Below are positions 9,144 through 20,015 of a DNA stretch of 64,000 nucleotides, piece after piece. The notes below the pieces were generated by a model. The model ran no database searches. It was not told where the DNA came from and saw nothing but the letters and a program-made list of their open reading frames with translations. The position numbers and the translations under genes are program-made. Every line of letters starts with the position of its first letter. Position 1 is the first letter of the stretch. Origin of the DNA: Hyphomicrobiales bacterium (lineage in GTDB: Bacteria > Pseudomonadota > Alphaproteobacteria > Rhizobiales > Rhizobiaceae); contig UCJA01000004.1 of assembly GCA_900472675.1 (NCBI GenBank), positions 138,578 through 202,577 of the forward strand, in the 5' to 3' direction.

Positions 9144-9461
9144 CCTATATCCTCCCAGAAATGATGAAGCAAAACGACGGCTGAACAATTCGCATATAAT
9201 ATTACTTTTGCAAGGGGAAATTTTCCGAGTTTTCCAGTTTTCAACCCGCGCTACCCGGCAGGTGCCCAATTAACCGATTGAATACCGCATCCGCTAAGAA
9301 GTCGGTCCTGTCGCCTTCTAGGGGCTCGCGATTATCCTGCGTTCTTGACAAGGCTCTCGCTTATCCAATAGTCGTATTAATACACGCATCGGGCTTCGTG
9401 CCCGGTGGGAGGAATGACAGGGCGATCGGGAGACGCCCGCACAATAATCGGGTGAGTTTTT
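9144..9461. promoter_or_regulatory. Divergent control region between ytfQ and gguC
   Basis: No gene is seen in these 318 bases. They must hold the promoters of two divergent sugar operons. An AT-rich block (ATATAATATTAC, around 9194-9205) lies upstream of ytfQ, and a perfect 10-bp palindrome GTATTAATAC is at 9374-9383, about 80 bases before gguC. The palindrome is a candidate operator for the FadR-type regulator at 3773-4537 or an unlinked sugar regulator; this is inference. Confidence 0.45.
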
Positions 9462-10454
9462 ATGCTGCGAGTTCTTCAGGTTGCCAGCGCTGCCGGCGCA
9501 ATGCAGGTTGTTGCGTGGGATGGGGAAGGCGCCGCGCGCGCCGTCAAGGGCGTTTCGTCCACCTATGACCTTGCCATGAGCGCGATTGCTGCTGGGCGCA
9601 GCCTTGCGCAGGAAATTGACGCAGCGGGCCTCGGCGACGAGGTGGATCTTCACAAGGCTGCCGAAGAAGGGCGCCTGGCGCTGCCCATCACGCATCCGGA
9701 TCCCGCTCATTTCGTTGTTGCAGGCACGGGCCTCACGCACCTCGGTTCCGCCGACGGTCGCGACAAAATGCACAAGGCTGCCCAGTCGGAAGAAAAGCCG
9801 ACGGATTCCATGCGGATGTTCCTGATGGGCGTCGAAGGCGGAAAGCCGAAGTCCGGCGAGACCGGCGTTCAGCCGGAATGGTTCTACAAGGGCAATGGAA
9901 CGCAGCTGCGCGCCACCGGCGAAGATCTCGTGTCGCCGGCGTTTGCGCTGGATGGCGGCGAAGAGCCCGAGCTTGCCGGTATCTACCTGATCGGCCCGGA
10001 CGGCACGCCCTTCCGCGTCGGCTACTGCCTGGCCAATGAATTTTCCGACCACGTCACCGAAAAGGGCAACTACCTCTGGCTTGCCCATTCGAAGCTGCGC
10101 CAGGCGTCGCTCGGCCCGGAACTTCTGGTCGGCGATTTGCCCGAGCATGTGGAAGGCACGTCACGCATCCTGCGCGGTGATGAGGTGATCTTCGAAAAGC
10201 CGTTCCTGTCTGGCGAGGCGAACATGTCGCATTCGATCGCCAACCTGGAATACCATAATTTCAAGTACGTGCTGTTCTGCCAGCCGGGCGAGCTGCACGT
10301 GCATTTCTTCGGCACGGCGACGCTGTCCGTCTCGCACGGCATCAAGACCGAGGTGGGCGATGTGTTTGAAATCGCCGCCGCTCCCTTCAAACTTCCGCTC
10401 GTCAACCGGCTCGCTGTCGCCGCTGACAAGCCGTTCGTGATCAAATCACTCTGA
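9462..10454 (+). CDS. gguC: GguC / AraD1-family protein (FAH-fold sugar-acid dehydratase)
   Basis: A 330-residue cytosolic protein of the GguC/AraD1 family, which has the fumarylacetoacetate-hydrolase fold. Members act on 2-keto-3-deoxy sugar acids, best known as L-2-keto-3-deoxyarabonate dehydratase in the non-phosphorylative L-arabinose route. Visible family features are the EPELAGIYLIGPDGTP and RVGYCLANEFSDHVTE segments, with acidic residues that would hold a divalent metal. In Agrobacterium gguC belongs to the chvE-gguAB locus; here it heads the operon, ahead of a sugar dehydrogenase and an aldonate dehydratase, which fits a catabolic role. The ribosome site before the ATG is weak. The precise substrate is not proven by sequence. 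Confidence 0.85.
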   Translation: MLRVLQVASAAGAMQVVAWDGEGAARAVKGVSSTYDLAMSAIAAGRSLAQEIDAAGLGDEVDLHKAAEEGRLALPITHPDPAHFVVAGTGLTHLGSADGRDKMHKAAQSEEKPTDSMRMFLMGVEGGKPKSGETGVQPEWFYKGNGTQLRATGEDLVSPAFALDGGEEPELAGIYLIGPDGTPFRVGYCLANEFSDHVTEKGNYLWLAHSKLRQASLGPELLVGDLPEHVEGTSRILRGDEVIFEKPFLSGEANMSHSIANLEYHNFKYVLFCQPGELHVHFFGTATLSVSHGIKTEVGDVFEIAAAPFKLPLVNRLAVAADKPFVIKSL

Positions 10455-10465
10455 GGGAGGCGGAC

Positions 10466-11392
10466 ATGACATCCATCCGTCTCGCCATCGTGGGTCTCGG
10501 CAAAATCGCCCGGGACCAGCATCTGGGCGCCATCGAAGCCACCCAGGGCATCGACCTCGTCGCCGTTGCCAGCCGCCATGCGCAGCTGGACGGCGTTGCC
10601 TGTTTTCACGACATCGCCGACCTGCTGGCTTCCGACGTTGAGGTCGACGCCGTGTCGCTCTGCACGCCGCCGCAGGGCCGTTTCGAGCAGGCGAAAGCCG
10701 CGCTGATGGCCGGCAAGCACGTGATGCTTGAAAAGCCGCCGGGTGCAACGCTGTCCGAGGTGTTCGCGCTGGAAACGCTCGCCAAGGACAAGGGCCTGTC
10801 GCTGTTTGCCACCTGGCATTCGCGGGCCGCTGCCGCCGTCGAGCCGGCGCGGACGCTGCTAGCCGAGCGCACATTCCGCACGCTTTCGGTCGAATGGAAG
10901 GAAGACGTGCGCCACTGGCATCCGGGCCAGGCCTGGATCTGGGAGCCGGGCGGTCTCGGCGTGTTTGATCCGGGCATCAACGCGCTGTCGATCGTCACCC
11001 GCATCATGCCGGAAAAATTCCACCTGGTGCGCTCCGACCTGACCTTCCCGGCCAACCGGGCAGCACCGATTGCCGCAAGCCTTTCCTTCGAGACCGGCAG
11101 CGGCCTTCCGCTGCAGGCGGAGTTCGACTGGCGCCAGACCGGGCCGCAGACCTGGGACATCCGGGTGGAGACCGACGAGGGCGAGATCCTTTTGACGCAT
11201 GGCGGCAGCCGCCTGTTCGTCGACGGAAAGCCGCAGATCGTCGAGGAAGACAAGGAATACCGCAACCTGTACAGGGATTTCGTGGCGCTGGTGGCCGAAG
11301 GCCGCAGCGACACCGATTTTTCGCCCCTGATGCACGTGGCCGATGCTTTCATGCTGGGCCGGCGCATCCAAACCGAAGCTTTCGAGGACTAA
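10466..11392 (+). CDS. D-galactose / L-arabinose 1-dehydrogenase (Gfo/Idh/MocA family)
   Basis: A 308-residue cytosolic NAD(P)-dependent oxidoreductase. The Rossmann fold begins at residue 4 with [16 protein letters not shown], the family's EKPPGATL motif carries the conserved lysine, and the substrate-domain region [21 protein letters not shown] matches the Gal80p-like galactose/arabinose dehydrogenases. It would oxidise the sugar to the 1,4-lactone, the first step of oxidative galactose or arabinose breakdown. The gene follows gguC by 11 bases, has GGGAGG before its ATG, and its stop is one base from the next start. No lactonase is present in the window. Confidence 0.87.
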   Translation: MTSIRLAIVGLGKIARDQHLGAIEATQGIDLVAVASRHAQLDGVACFHDIADLLASDVEVDAVSLCTPPQGRFEQAKAALMAGKHVMLEKPPGATLSEVFALETLAKDKGLSLFATWHSRAAAAVEPARTLLAERTFRTLSVEWKEDVRHWHPGQAWIWEPGGLGVFDPGINALSIVTRIMPEKFHLVRSDLTFPANRAAPIAASLSFETGSGLPLQAEFDWRQTGPQTWDIRVETDEGEILLTHGGSRLFVDGKPQIVEEDKEYRNLYRDFVALVAEGRSDTDFSPLMHVADAFMLGRRIQTEAFED

Positions 11393-11393
11393 C

Positions 11394-13238
11394 ATGACCA
11401 ACTCTGAAAACGCTCCGTCAACCGAAATAGCCGAGACGGGTGAACGTCGCCAGGATGCTCGGAAGCTGCGGTCGCGCGCCTGGTTCGACAATCCTGACAA
11501 CGTGGACATGACGGCGCTCTATCTGGAGCGCTACATGAACTTCGGCCTGAGCCAGGCCGAGTTGCAGTCCGACCGCCCGATCATCGGGATCGCCCAGACG
11601 GGTTCCGACCTGTCGCCCTGCAACCGCCACCATATCGAACTGGCGCATCGCCTGCGCGAGGGCATTCGCGAAGCCGGCGGCATCGCTATCGAGTTTCCGG
11701 TCCATCCGATCCAGGAAACCGGCAAGCGCCCGACGGCCGGCCTCGACCGTAACCTCGCCTATCTCGGCCTCGTGGAAGTGCTCTATGGCTATCCGCTCGA
11801 CGGCGTCGTTCTGACCATCGGCTGCGACAAGACCACGCCGGCCTGTCTGATGGCTGCCGCAACGGTCAACATTCCGGCGATCGCCCTGTCGGTCGGCCCG
11901 ATGCTGAACGGCTGGTTCCGTGGTGAACGCACCGGTTCGGGCACGATCGTCTGGAAGGCCCGCGAACTGCTCGCCAAGGGCGAGATCGACTATGCAGGCT
12001 TCGTCAAGCTGGTGGCATCGTCTGCCCCCTCGACCGGCTATTGCAACACCATGGGTACGGCGACGACGATGAACTCGCTTGCCGAAGCGCTCGGCATGCA
12101 GCTGCCCGGTTCGGCCGCCATTCCGGCACCCTACCGCGACCGCCAGGAAGTCTCCTATCTCACCGGTCTGCGGATCGTCGAAATGGTCAAGGAAGACCTG
12201 AAGCCGTCCGACATCCTGACCAAGGATGCCTTCGTCAACGCCATCCGCGTCAACTCGGCGATCGGTGGTTCCACCAACGCGCCGATCCATCTCAATGCGC
12301 TGGCCCGCCACATCGGCGTCGAGCTTTCTGTCGACGACTGGCAGACCTATGGCGAAGAAATCCCGCTGCTGGTCAACCTGCAGCCGGCCGGCGAATATCT
12401 CGGCGAAGACTATTACCATGCGGGCGGCGTGCCGGCCGTCGTCAACCAGCTGATGCGTCATAATCTCATTAACGAGGATGCCATGACCGTCAACGGCAAG
12501 ACGATCGGCGACAACTGTCGCGGTGCCGTCATCGAAGACGAAAAGGTCATTCGCCGCTACGAAGAGCCGCTTAAGGCGCATGCCGGCTTCCGCGTCCTGC
12601 GCGGCAACCTGTTCTCGTCGGCGATCATGAAGACAAGCGTGATCTCGCCCGAGTTCCGCGAGCGCTACCTGTCCAACGCGGCCGATCCGGAAGCCTTCGA
12701 AGGCCGTGCGGTCGTGTTCGACGGTCCGGAAGACTATCACCACCGGATCGACGATCCGTCGCTCGAAATCGACGAGCACAGCGTGCTGTTCATGCGCGGC
12801 GCCGGCCCGATCGGTTATCCGGGTGCCGCTGAAGTGGTCAACATGCGCGCTCCCGACTACCTCCTGAAGCGGGGCATCTCGTCGCTCGCCTGCATCGGCG
12901 ACGGTCGCCAGTCGGGGACTTCGGGCAGCCCGTCCATTCTCAACGCCTCGCCGGAAGCGGCAGCGGGCGGTGGACTTGCGCTGCTCAGAACCGGTGACCA
13001 GGTGCGCATCGATCTGGGTCGCGGCACGGCGGACATCTTGATTTCCGAGGAAGAACTGACCGCCCGTCGCGAGGCTCTTGCAGCCGACGGCGGTTACCAT
13101 TATCCGAAGCACCAGACACCCTGGCAGGAGATCCAGCGCGGCATCGTCGGCCAGCTGGAAAGCGGCGCCGTACTGGAGCCGGCGATCAAGTACCAACGTA
13201 TCGCCCAGACCGCTGGTCTGCCGCGTGACAATCACTGA
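11394..13238 (+). CDS. IlvD/Edd-family aldonate dehydratase (L-arabonate/D-galactonate type)
   Basis: A 614-residue cytosolic iron-sulfur dehydratase. Three conserved cysteines that would bind the cluster are visible: Cys76 (LSPCNRHH), Cys144 ([12 protein letters not shown]) and Cys217 ([12 protein letters not shown]); the catalytic serine region is [12 protein letters not shown]. Length and the long C-terminal region resemble L-arabonate dehydratases rather than dihydroxy-acid dehydratase IlvD. It would produce 2-keto-3-deoxy sugar acids, the substrate class of GguC, from the acids made by the preceding dehydrogenase. The ATG at 11394 begins one base after the upstream stop; a longer opening from 11343 would overlap the upstream gene. 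Confidence 0.88.
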   Translation: MTNSENAPSTEIAETGERRQDARKLRSRAWFDNPDNVDMTALYLERYMNFGLSQAELQSDRPIIGIAQTGSDLSPCNRHHIELAHRLREGIREAGGIAIEFPVHPIQETGKRPTAGLDRNLAYLGLVEVLYGYPLDGVVLTIGCDKTTPACLMAAATVNIPAIALSVGPMLNGWFRGERTGSGTIVWKARELLAKGEIDYAGFVKLVASSAPSTGYCNTMGTATTMNSLAEALGMQLPGSAAIPAPYRDRQEVSYLTGLRIVEMVKEDLKPSDILTKDAFVNAIRVNSAIGGSTNAPIHLNALARHIGVELSVDDWQTYGEEIPLLVNLQPAGEYLGEDYYHAGGVPAVVNQLMRHNLINEDAMTVNGKTIGDNCRGAVIEDEKVIRRYEEPLKAHAGFRVLRGNLFSSAIMKTSVISPEFRERYLSNAADPEAFEGRAVVFDGPEDYHHRIDDPSLEIDEHSVLFMRGAGPIGYPGAAEVVNMRAPDYLLKRGISSLACIGDGRQSGTSGSPSILNASPEAAAGGGLALLRTGDQVRIDLGRGTADILISEEELTARREALAADGGYHYPKHQTPWQEIQRGIVGQLESGAVLEPAIKYQRIAQTAGLPRDNH

Positions 13239-13270
13239 TCCAGGACGCGAGCGTCCAGCGGATCGTGAGG

Positions 13271-13288
13271 GGGGCGAGGAGCCCCTTT
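13271..13288 (+). terminator. Weak hairpin between the dehydratase gene and chvE
   Basis: GGGGC (13271-13275) pairs with GCCCC (13281-13285) around a 5-base loop, followed by TTT. The stem is short, so it is at best a leaky terminator or a processing signal separating the catabolic genes from chvE. Confidence 0.35.
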
Positions 13289-13337
13289 CAACTAAACTTG
13301 GCGGCTCAGGGGAGCCCGTCATAACGGAGGAGTGGTA

Positions 13338-14399
13338 ATGAATATTGCAAAACTTTTGACGACTGCCGCAGTGCTTGCCGGCTTCGCCTTCACGGCACCG
13401 GCCGGCGCTGCCGACAAGGGCCTTGTTGGCGTTGCCATGCCAACCAAGTCCTCGGCCCGCTGGATCGCCGACGGCGACAACATGGTCAAGGTTCTCAAGG
13501 AACGCGGCTATGACGTCGATCTGCAGTACGCAGAAGACGACGTTCCGAACCAGCTTTCCCAGATCGAGAACATGATCACCAAGGGTGCCAAGGTTCTCGT
13601 TGTCGCCTCGATCGACGGCACGACCCTGTCGGACGTTCTGCAGCAGGCTGCGGACCAGAAGATCAAGGTCATCGCTTATGACCGCCTGATCCGCGACACG
13701 CCGAACGTCAGCTACTACGCGACCTTCGACAACTTCCAGGTCGGCGTTCTGCAGGCAACCTCGCTCGTCAAGGCTCTCAAGGCCGACACCGAGAAGGGCC
13801 CGTTCAACATTGAACTCTTCGGCGGTTCGCCGGACGACAACAACGCCTACTTCTTCTACAACGGCGCAATGAGCGTTCTGCAGCCGCTGATCGACAAGGG
13901 CACGATCGTCGTTGGTTCCGGCCAGACCGGCATGGACCAGGTTGCAACGCTGCGTTGGGACCCGGCCACTGCACAGTCGCGCATGGACGCCATCCTCTCG
14001 TCGACCTATTCCGGCAAGAAGCTGAACGCCGTGCTGTCGCCTTATGACGGCATCTCGATCGGTATCCTGTCGTCGCTGAAGGGCGTCGGCTACGGTTCGG
14101 GCGACATGCCCATGCCGTTCGTATCGGGTCAGGACGCAGAAGTCCCCTCGGTCAAGTCGATCGTTGCCGGCGAACAGTACTCCACGATCTTCAAGGACAC
14201 GCGCGATCTTGCCAAGGTTACCGTCGACATGGTCGATGCTGCCATGAACGGCAAGGAGCCTCCGGTCAACGACACGAAGACCTATGACAACGGTAAGAAG
14301 GTCGTTCCGGCGTTCCTGCTGAAGCCGGTCGTCGTGGACAAGACCAACTGGAAGGTCCTGATCGACAGCGGTTACTACAAGGAATCGCAGATCAAGTAA
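13338..14399 (+). CDS. chvE: Multiple-sugar periplasmic binding protein ChvE
   Basis: A 353-residue exported sugar-binding protein. The signal peptide is residues 1-25, cut near PAGAA, and the mature protein begins [17 protein letters not shown]. The [20 protein letters not shown] and [18 protein letters not shown] segments are characteristic of the ChvE/xylose-binding group. ChvE binds arabinose, galactose, glucose, xylose and related sugars for GguAB; in Agrobacterium tumefaciens it also presents sugars to the VirA sensor kinase. GGAGG 7 bases before the ATG at 13338 fixes the start. A strong hairpin follows the stop and separates it from gguA. Confidence 0.95.
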   Translation: MNIAKLLTTAAVLAGFAFTAPAGAADKGLVGVAMPTKSSARWIADGDNMVKVLKERGYDVDLQYAEDDVPNQLSQIENMITKGAKVLVVASIDGTTLSDVLQQAADQKIKVIAYDRLIRDTPNVSYYATFDNFQVGVLQATSLVKALKADTEKGPFNIELFGGSPDDNNAYFFYNGAMSVLQPLIDKGTIVVGSGQTGMDQVATLRWDPATAQSRMDAILSSTYSGKKLNAVLSPYDGISIGILSSLKGVGYGSGDMPMPFVSGQDAEVPSVKSIVAGEQYSTIFKDTRDLAKVTVDMVDAAMNGKEPPVNDTKTYDNGKKVVPAFLLKPVVVDKTNWKVLIDSGYYKESQIK

Positions 14400-14407
14400 T
14401 CCATTCG

Positions 14408-14440
14408 GCCGCGCGGCGACAACGCCGCGCGGCTCTTTCT
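14408..14440 (+). terminator. Hairpin between chvE and gguA (attenuator)
   Basis: A perfect 11-bp stem (GCCGCGCGGCG at 14408-14418, CGCCGCGCGGC at 14423-14433) with an ACAA tetraloop lies directly after chvE, followed by the pyrimidine-rich TCTTTCT. It probably protects the chvE transcript and reduces read-through into gguA, so that binding protein exceeds transporter. Confidence 0.75.
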
Positions 14441-14453
14441 GTTGGGAGTAGAC

Positions 14454-16013
<1,560 letters not shown>

Positions 16014-16015
16014 TT

Positions 16016-17206
16016 ATGAGCACTCCGCAGGAAGCAATTACCGCTCCCAAGGCGGCGACAGGTTTCTGGAAGGACAATCTTCGTGACTACGGGATGCTGA
16101 TCTCGCTGGTCGTGATCGTCATCTTCTTCCAGGTCGCAACGGGGGGCGTGCTGCTGAAGCCGCTCAACATCACCAACATCGTTCTCCAGAACAGCTATAT
16201 CGTCATCATGGCGCTCGGCATGCTGATGGTGATCGTGACCGGCCACATCGACCTTTCGGTCGGTTCCGTTGCCGGCTTCGTCGGCGCAGTCGCGGCGATG
16301 CTGATGGTGCAGTACAGCGTCGATTTCGTCACCGCGAGCATCATCTGCCTCGTGCTCGGTGGCGTGATCGGCGCGATGCAGGGCTATTTCGTCGCCTATT
16401 TCAAGATTCCGTCGTTCATCGTGACGCTTGCCGGCATGCTGGTCTTCCGCGGATTGATGATCGCTGTCTTGAGCGGGCGTTCGATCGGTCCTTTCGATCC
16501 GACCTTCCAGAAGCTGTCTTCCGGCTTTATCCCGGAACTGATCTCCTCGACCAGCGGCGTCTATCTGACGTCCTTCATCATCGGCCTGGTGCTGGCAGCC
16601 CTGATGGTCTGGCAGAACTTTAGAAGCCGCGCACGGCGTGTCGAGCATGGCGTCGAGTCCGAACCGATGGCTTTCTTCATCGGCAAGAACATCCTGGTGA
16701 TGGCTGCCATCGGCTATGTCGCGTACCTGATCTCGTCGCACCGCGGCCTGCCCAACGTGCTGATCATCATGGCCGTGCTCATCGTCGCCTACGGCTTCTT
16801 CACCAACCGCACGATCATCGGCCGTCAGATCTATGCGGTCGGCGGCAATGCCCGCGCAGCCGAGCTGTCGGGCATCAAGACCGTGCGTCTGGTGTTCTGG
16901 ACCTTCGTCAACATGGGTGTGCTGGCAGCGCTTGGCGGCCTCGTCGTTGCCGCGCGTCTCAACAGCGCGACCCCGAAGGCTGGTACGGGCTTTGAGCTCG
17001 ACGTCATCGCGGCCTGCTTTATCGGCGGTGCCTCGGCCTATGGCGGCGTCGGCAAGGTCACGGGTGCCGTCATCGGCGCCTTCCTGATGGGCGTGATGAA
17101 CAACGGCATGTCTATCCTCGGCATCGGCATCGACTACCAGCAGGTCATCAAGGGCCTGGTTCTGCTCGGCGCCGTCTGCGTCGACGTCTACAACCAGCGT
17201 CGCTAA
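16016..17206 (+). CDS. gguB: Multiple-sugar ABC transporter permease GguB
   Basis: A 396-residue inner-membrane permease of the RbsC/XylH family with about ten to eleven hydrophobic segments. The conserved GMLMVIVTGHIDLSVGSV lies near residues 62-80 and the C-terminal loop carries GGASAYGGVGKVTG. A charged loop at about residues 200-215 (NFRSRARRVEHGVESE) is an insertion typical of XylH-type permeases. It is the single membrane subunit partnered with GguA and ChvE. The gene ends the operon and is followed by a strong terminator. Confidence 0.94.
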   Translation: MSTPQEAITAPKAATGFWKDNLRDYGMLISLVVIVIFFQVATGGVLLKPLNITNIVLQNSYIVIMALGMLMVIVTGHIDLSVGSVAGFVGAVAAMLMVQYSVDFVTASIICLVLGGVIGAMQGYFVAYFKIPSFIVTLAGMLVFRGLMIAVLSGRSIGPFDPTFQKLSSGFIPELISSTSGVYLTSFIIGLVLAALMVWQNFRSRARRVEHGVESEPMAFFIGKNILVMAAIGYVAYLISSHRGLPNVLIIMAVLIVAYGFFTNRTIIGRQIYAVGGNARAAELSGIKTVRLVFWTFVNMGVLAALGGLVVAARLNSATPKAGTGFELDVIAACFIGGASAYGGVGKVTGAVIGAFLMGVMNNGMSILGIGIDYQQVIKGLVLLGAVCVDVYNQRR

Positions 17207-17230
17207 CGGCCTTACAGGGCTGCAATTTGA

Positions 17231-17260
17231 AAGGGCGGGGCCGCGATGCCCCGCCCTTTT
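17231..17260 (+). terminator. Rho-independent terminator after gguB
   Basis: AAGGGCGGGGC (17231-17241) pairs perfectly with GCCCCGCCCTT (17248-17258) around a 6-base loop, ending in TTTT. It closes the gguC-to-gguB operon and insulates it from lpiA. Confidence 0.9.
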
Positions 17261-17435
17261 GCGTTTGGAGGCCGGTGTTTCCGGGCACTGCCTAAAGGTC
17301 GCCCGCTCCCCTTGCTGTCTGGGAGAATATCTGTTTATTCGCCACCGGCCTGGGACACATTATCGCCGCGATCCAGTTGCTTTTGCTGTGCCCTTGGGGT
17401 CAGTAGTGGCCAATCTTCACAACCCGGCACGCATC

Positions 17436-20015
17436 ATGAGTTCATCGGACCGTCAGCAGGTCAGCTTTCGTGAAATCTTCGAAAGCTATCGCGGCTACCT
17501 TGTGCCGCTCGCCGTTCTTGTCGTCTTCGGCTTCACGACTTTCGCCATCTACGACCTGACGACGGAAGTCCGTTATGACGACGTCGTTGCAGCACTGGCG
17601 GCTACCAGCTGGTCTGCGATCGGGCTGGCGATCTTCTTTACTGCGCTGAGTTTCGTGTCGCTGATCGGCTACGACATGAACGCGCTGAGCTACATCGGCA
17701 AGAAGCTGCCGTTCACGCCGGTCGCCATGACCGCCTTCAGCGCCTATGCAGTGGGCAATACGGCAGGCTTTGGCGCGCTCAGCGGCGGCGCGATCCGGTT
17801 CCGCGGCTATTCGCGGCTCGGCATGACGCCCGACGACATCGGCCGGGTGATCGCCTTCGTCACGCTCGCCTTCGGCATCGGCCTTCTGGCCGTCACCGCG
17901 CTGGCTTCCCTGGTTACGGCGCCGCGCATCAGCCAGTTGCTGGGCCTCGATGTCGCTTGGGTACGGGGTGTGGCGGTCGTCATCATCGCGGGCCTCTCGA
18001 TCCTCGTCATCATCGGCCGCGACGGCCGCGAGATCACGATCGGCAAGCTGAAGCTGCGGCTGCCCGATACTCGCACTTCCTCGCAGCAGTTTCTGATCAC
18101 CGCGCTCGACATCGCGGCCTCCGCCTCGGTGCTCTACGTGCTGCTTCCGGATACGGGCATCAGCTGGCCGTCGTTCCTGGCGATCTATGCGACCGCCGTC
18201 GGTGCCGGCGTGCTCAGCCACGTGCCGGCCGGGCTCGGCGTGTTCGAGACGATCATAGTCGCGGCACTCGGCAATACGATCGATATCGACCAGGTGCTCG
18301 GCAGCCTGGTGCTCTACCGGGTGATCTATCACGTGCTGCCGCTTTTGGTGGCGACGCTGTTCATCATTGCTCTGGAGGTGCAGCAGCTTTCGCACCATCC
18401 GGTCGCCTCGACGCTGCGCAAGCTGGAATTTCGCCTGGCGCCGCTGCTGCTGGCCGCTTTCGCACTGATGGCCGGTGCAATGCTGGTGTTTTCCAGCGTC
18501 ACGCCGACGCCCGATACCGATCTCGACATCCTCTACAACTACCTGCCGCTCCCCTTCGTCGAAAGCGCGCATTTCCTGTCCAGCCTGCTCGGCATCGTGC
18601 TGTTCGTCACATCGCGCGGCATTGCGCAGCGGCTCGACGGCGCCTGGTGGACGGCGACGATCTGCGCATCGCTGGCGCTGCTGTTTTCCTTCGTGCGGGC
18701 GATTGCTCTGTTCGAAGCCTCCTTCCTGGTCATCCTGATCGTCGGGCTGCTGCTCAGCGCCAAGCTGTTCAACCGGCCGGCGTCGCTGTTCCGGCAAGTG
18801 CTGACGGTGCCGTGGATCGTGGCGATGATGATCCTGGTCGCCGCAGCGATCACCATCCTGTTCTTCGTCTACCGCGAGGTGGATTACAGCCACGAACTGT
18901 GGTGGCAGTTCGAGTTTTCGGCCGAGGCGCCGCGCGGGTTGCGCGCCATCCTCGGCGTCGCGATCGTGGCTGCGGCGATCTCCACATTCAGCCTGCTGCG
19001 GCCGGCTGCCACCCGCACCGCGCTGTCATCCCCGAATGACCTGGAAAAGGCCGTTGATATCGTGATGGCGCAGGACTGGGCCGACGCGAACCTGGTGCGG
19101 ATGGGCGACAAGCGGCTGATGTTTTCCGACAACGGTAAGGCCTTCATCATGTACGGCATCCAGGGGCGTTCCTGGGTGGCGCTGTTTGATCCCGTTGGGC
19201 CGCGCGAGGAGACACAGGAACTGGTCTGGCGTTTCGTGGAAGAAGCGCGGGCCCAGGGAGGACGGGCGATCTTCTATCAGATCTCGCCGGCGCTTCTGCC
19301 CTATTGCGCGGATGCGGGGCTGCGCGCCTTCAAGCTCGGCGAATTGGCGATCGTGGAACTGGCCGGCTTCGACCTCAAGGGCAGCCGTCTGGCGGGGCTG
19401 CGGCAGGCGGTGAACAAGGGCGTGCGCGAGGGTCTGGTTTTCGAAGTGATCGACCAGCCGGATGTGCCGACCGCTATCGAGGATCTGCGGCGGGTGTCCG
19501 ATTCCTGGCTGGAGGCTCACGAGACGCGCGAGAAGACCTTCTCGCTCGGCGCCTTCCGGAACGACTACGTCTGCGCCCAGCCGGTTGCCGTGCTGCGCAA
19601 GGATGGGCGGATCGTTGCCTTTGCCACCCTGTCGCTCACCGCCACGAAGAAGGAAGGCACTGTCGACCTGATGCGGTTTGCGCCGGATGCGCCGAAGGGC
19701 TCGATGGATTTTCTGTTTGTGCGGATCATGGAATATCTGCGCGACGCGGGATACAGCGAGTTCAACCTGGGCATGGCGCCGCTTGCGGGCATGGCGCAGC
19801 GCGAGGCGGCACCGGTCTGGGACCGGGTCGGCAGCGTTGTCTTCGAGCACGGCGAGCGGTTCTACAACTTCAAGGGCCTGAAGGCCTTCAAGTCGAAATT
19901 CCATCCGCGGTGGGAGCCGCGCTATCTGGCGGTCGCCAGCATCGGGCCCGCCATCGCGATGATGGATGCCACGTTGCTGATCGGCGGCGGCCTCAGAGGA
20001 GTGGTCGGGAAATGA
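17436..20015 (+). CDS. lpiA: Lysyl-phosphatidylglycerol synthase/flippase (LpiA/MprF family)
   Basis: An ~859-residue inner-membrane protein. The N-terminal ~550 residues hold many hydrophobic segments (flippase and membrane domain, beginning GYLVPLAVLVVFGFTTFAIYDL) and the C-terminal ~300 residues are a cytosolic DUF2156 GNAT-like aminoacyl transferase domain (from DLEKAVDIVMAQDWADANLV to KFHPRWEPRYLA). It transfers lysine from lysyl-tRNA to phosphatidylglycerol, lowering surface charge; in Rhizobium tropici lpiA is induced by acid and helps resist cationic peptides. The start is uncertain: ATG 17436 begins a natural N-terminus but lacks a good ribosome site, while GTG 17406 has GGGG 6 bases upstream. 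It overlaps acvB by four bases. Confidence 0.9.
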   Translation: MSSSDRQQVSFREIFESYRGYLVPLAVLVVFGFTTFAIYDLTTEVRYDDVVAALAATSWSAIGLAIFFTALSFVSLIGYDMNALSYIGKKLPFTPVAMTAFSAYAVGNTAGFGALSGGAIRFRGYSRLGMTPDDIGRVIAFVTLAFGIGLLAVTALASLVTAPRISQLLGLDVAWVRGVAVVIIAGLSILVIIGRDGREITIGKLKLRLPDTRTSSQQFLITALDIAASASVLYVLLPDTGISWPSFLAIYATAVGAGVLSHVPAGLGVFETIIVAALGNTIDIDQVLGSLVLYRVIYHVLPLLVATLFIIALEVQQLSHHPVASTLRKLEFRLAPLLLAAFALMAGAMLVFSSVTPTPDTDLDILYNYLPLPFVESAHFLSSLLGIVLFVTSRGIAQRLDGAWWTATICASLALLFSFVRAIALFEASFLVILIVGLLLSAKLFNRPASLFRQVLTVPWIVAMMILVAAAITILFFVYREVDYSHELWWQFEFSAEAPRGLRAILGVAIVAAAISTFSLLRPAATRTALSSPNDLEKAVDIVMAQDWADANLVRMGDKRLMFSDNGKAFIMYGIQGRSWVALFDPVGPREETQELVWRFVEEARAQGGRAIFYQISPALLPYCADAGLRAFKLGELAIVELAGFDLKGSRLAGLRQAVNKGVREGLVFEVIDQPDVPTAIEDLRRVSDSWLEAHETREKTFSLGAFRNDYVCAQPVAVLRKDGRIVAFATLSLTATKKEGTVDLMRFAPDAPKGSMDFLFVRIMEYLRDAGYSEFNLGMAPLAGMAQREAAPVWDRVGSVVFEHGERFYNFKGLKAFKSKFHPRWEPRYLAVASIGPAIAMMDATLLIGGGLRGVVGK

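Noticed and set aside
9278..9568. Plus-strand open frame of about 96 codons between ytfQ and gguC
   Set aside because: No ribosome site, no recognisable domain, and it overlaps the start of gguC in another frame.
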